A stretch of 5,181 bases of DNA from an uncultured bacterium (GTDB taxonomy: Bacteria > Patescibacteriota > Dojkabacteria > SC72), in the NCBI GenBank assembly GCA_938015795.1, contig CALLXA010000014.1:1-5181 (forward strand), written 5' to 3'. The translations under genes and the position numbers were made by a program. The notes under the pieces are model-generated. The model was not told where the DNA came from and made no database searches. It worked only from the letters and a program-made list of their open reading frames with translations. Below are positions 5,135 through 5,181 of this stretch, piece by piece; positions within the stretch are counted from its first letter, which is position 1, and the number at the start of each line of letters is the position of its first letter.

Positions 5135-5181
5135 AGATCGGAAGAGCGTCGTGTAGGGAAAGAGTGTAGATCTCGGTGGTC
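5135..5181. other. Illumina TruSeq adapter sequence (artefact)
   Basis: The final 47 bases, beginning AGATCGGAAGAGCGTCGTGT and ending ATCTCGGTGGTC, match from memory the reverse complement of the TruSeq universal (P5) adapter, lacking only its last 11 bases. The segment is also markedly richer in G+C than the AT-rich DNA before it. It is untrimmed adapter joined to the contig end, not biology. Genuine sequence stops at about 5134, uncertain by about one base. Confidence 0.97.

Noticed and set aside
1..5181. CRISPR array, tRNA, rRNA, insertion sequence or defence system
   Set aside because: No direct-repeat array, cloverleaf-like sequence, transposase motif or terminal repeats were seen. The window is fully explained by the pilus cluster and the adapter tail.

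Overview
This AT-rich window (by eye roughly one third G+C) holds a single minus-strand gene cluster for a type IV pilus or pseudopilus. Read in the direction of transcription, from right to left, it contains: a prepilin peptidase (PilD, 4338-5084), a GspG/PilA-type pilin (3738-4322), a GspH/FimT-like pilin (2934-3695), a PilV/GspI-like pilin (2410-2937), a PilW/GspJ-like pilin (1703-2410), a large PilX/GspK-like pilin (734-1678), a single-domain CheY-like response regulator (323-712), and the N-terminal part of a single-pass membrane protein that runs off the left edge (1-299). No gene on the plus strand is supported, and there is no gene-free stretch over 300 bases.

The organism is probably a bacterium of the Candidate Phyla Radiation (Patescibacteria). 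This is inference from the low G+C, the compact layout with 1-nt and 4-nt gene overlaps, the divergent pilins and the look of the PilX-like protein. No marker gene here settles it. TGA is used as a true stop (genes ending at 4338, 3738 and 2934) and never appears inside a frame, so the glycine-UGA code of Gracilibacteria/Absconditabacteria does not fit.

The genes form one working unit. PilD should cleave the leaders of the five prepilins at the inner membrane. The GspG-like protein would build the fibre, and the H-I-J-K-like proteins would form its tip or initiation complex. The assembly ATPase, platform protein and secretin are not in the window. The response regulator may tune pilus activity.

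Three patterns stand out. All five prepilin leaders carry Tyr at -3 and Ala (four) or Gly (one) at -1 of the predicted cleavage site. Four genes have a -10-like hexamer only 5 or 6 nt before the start codon and no Shine-Dalgarno sequence, which predicts leaderless mRNAs; only the PilV-like gene, translated inside an overlap, has a clear Shine-Dalgarno. Each mature pilin has an even number of cysteines.

The last 47 bases (5135-5181) are Illumina TruSeq adapter, so genuine sequence ends at about 5134, just after a strong hairpin terminator (5098-5123).
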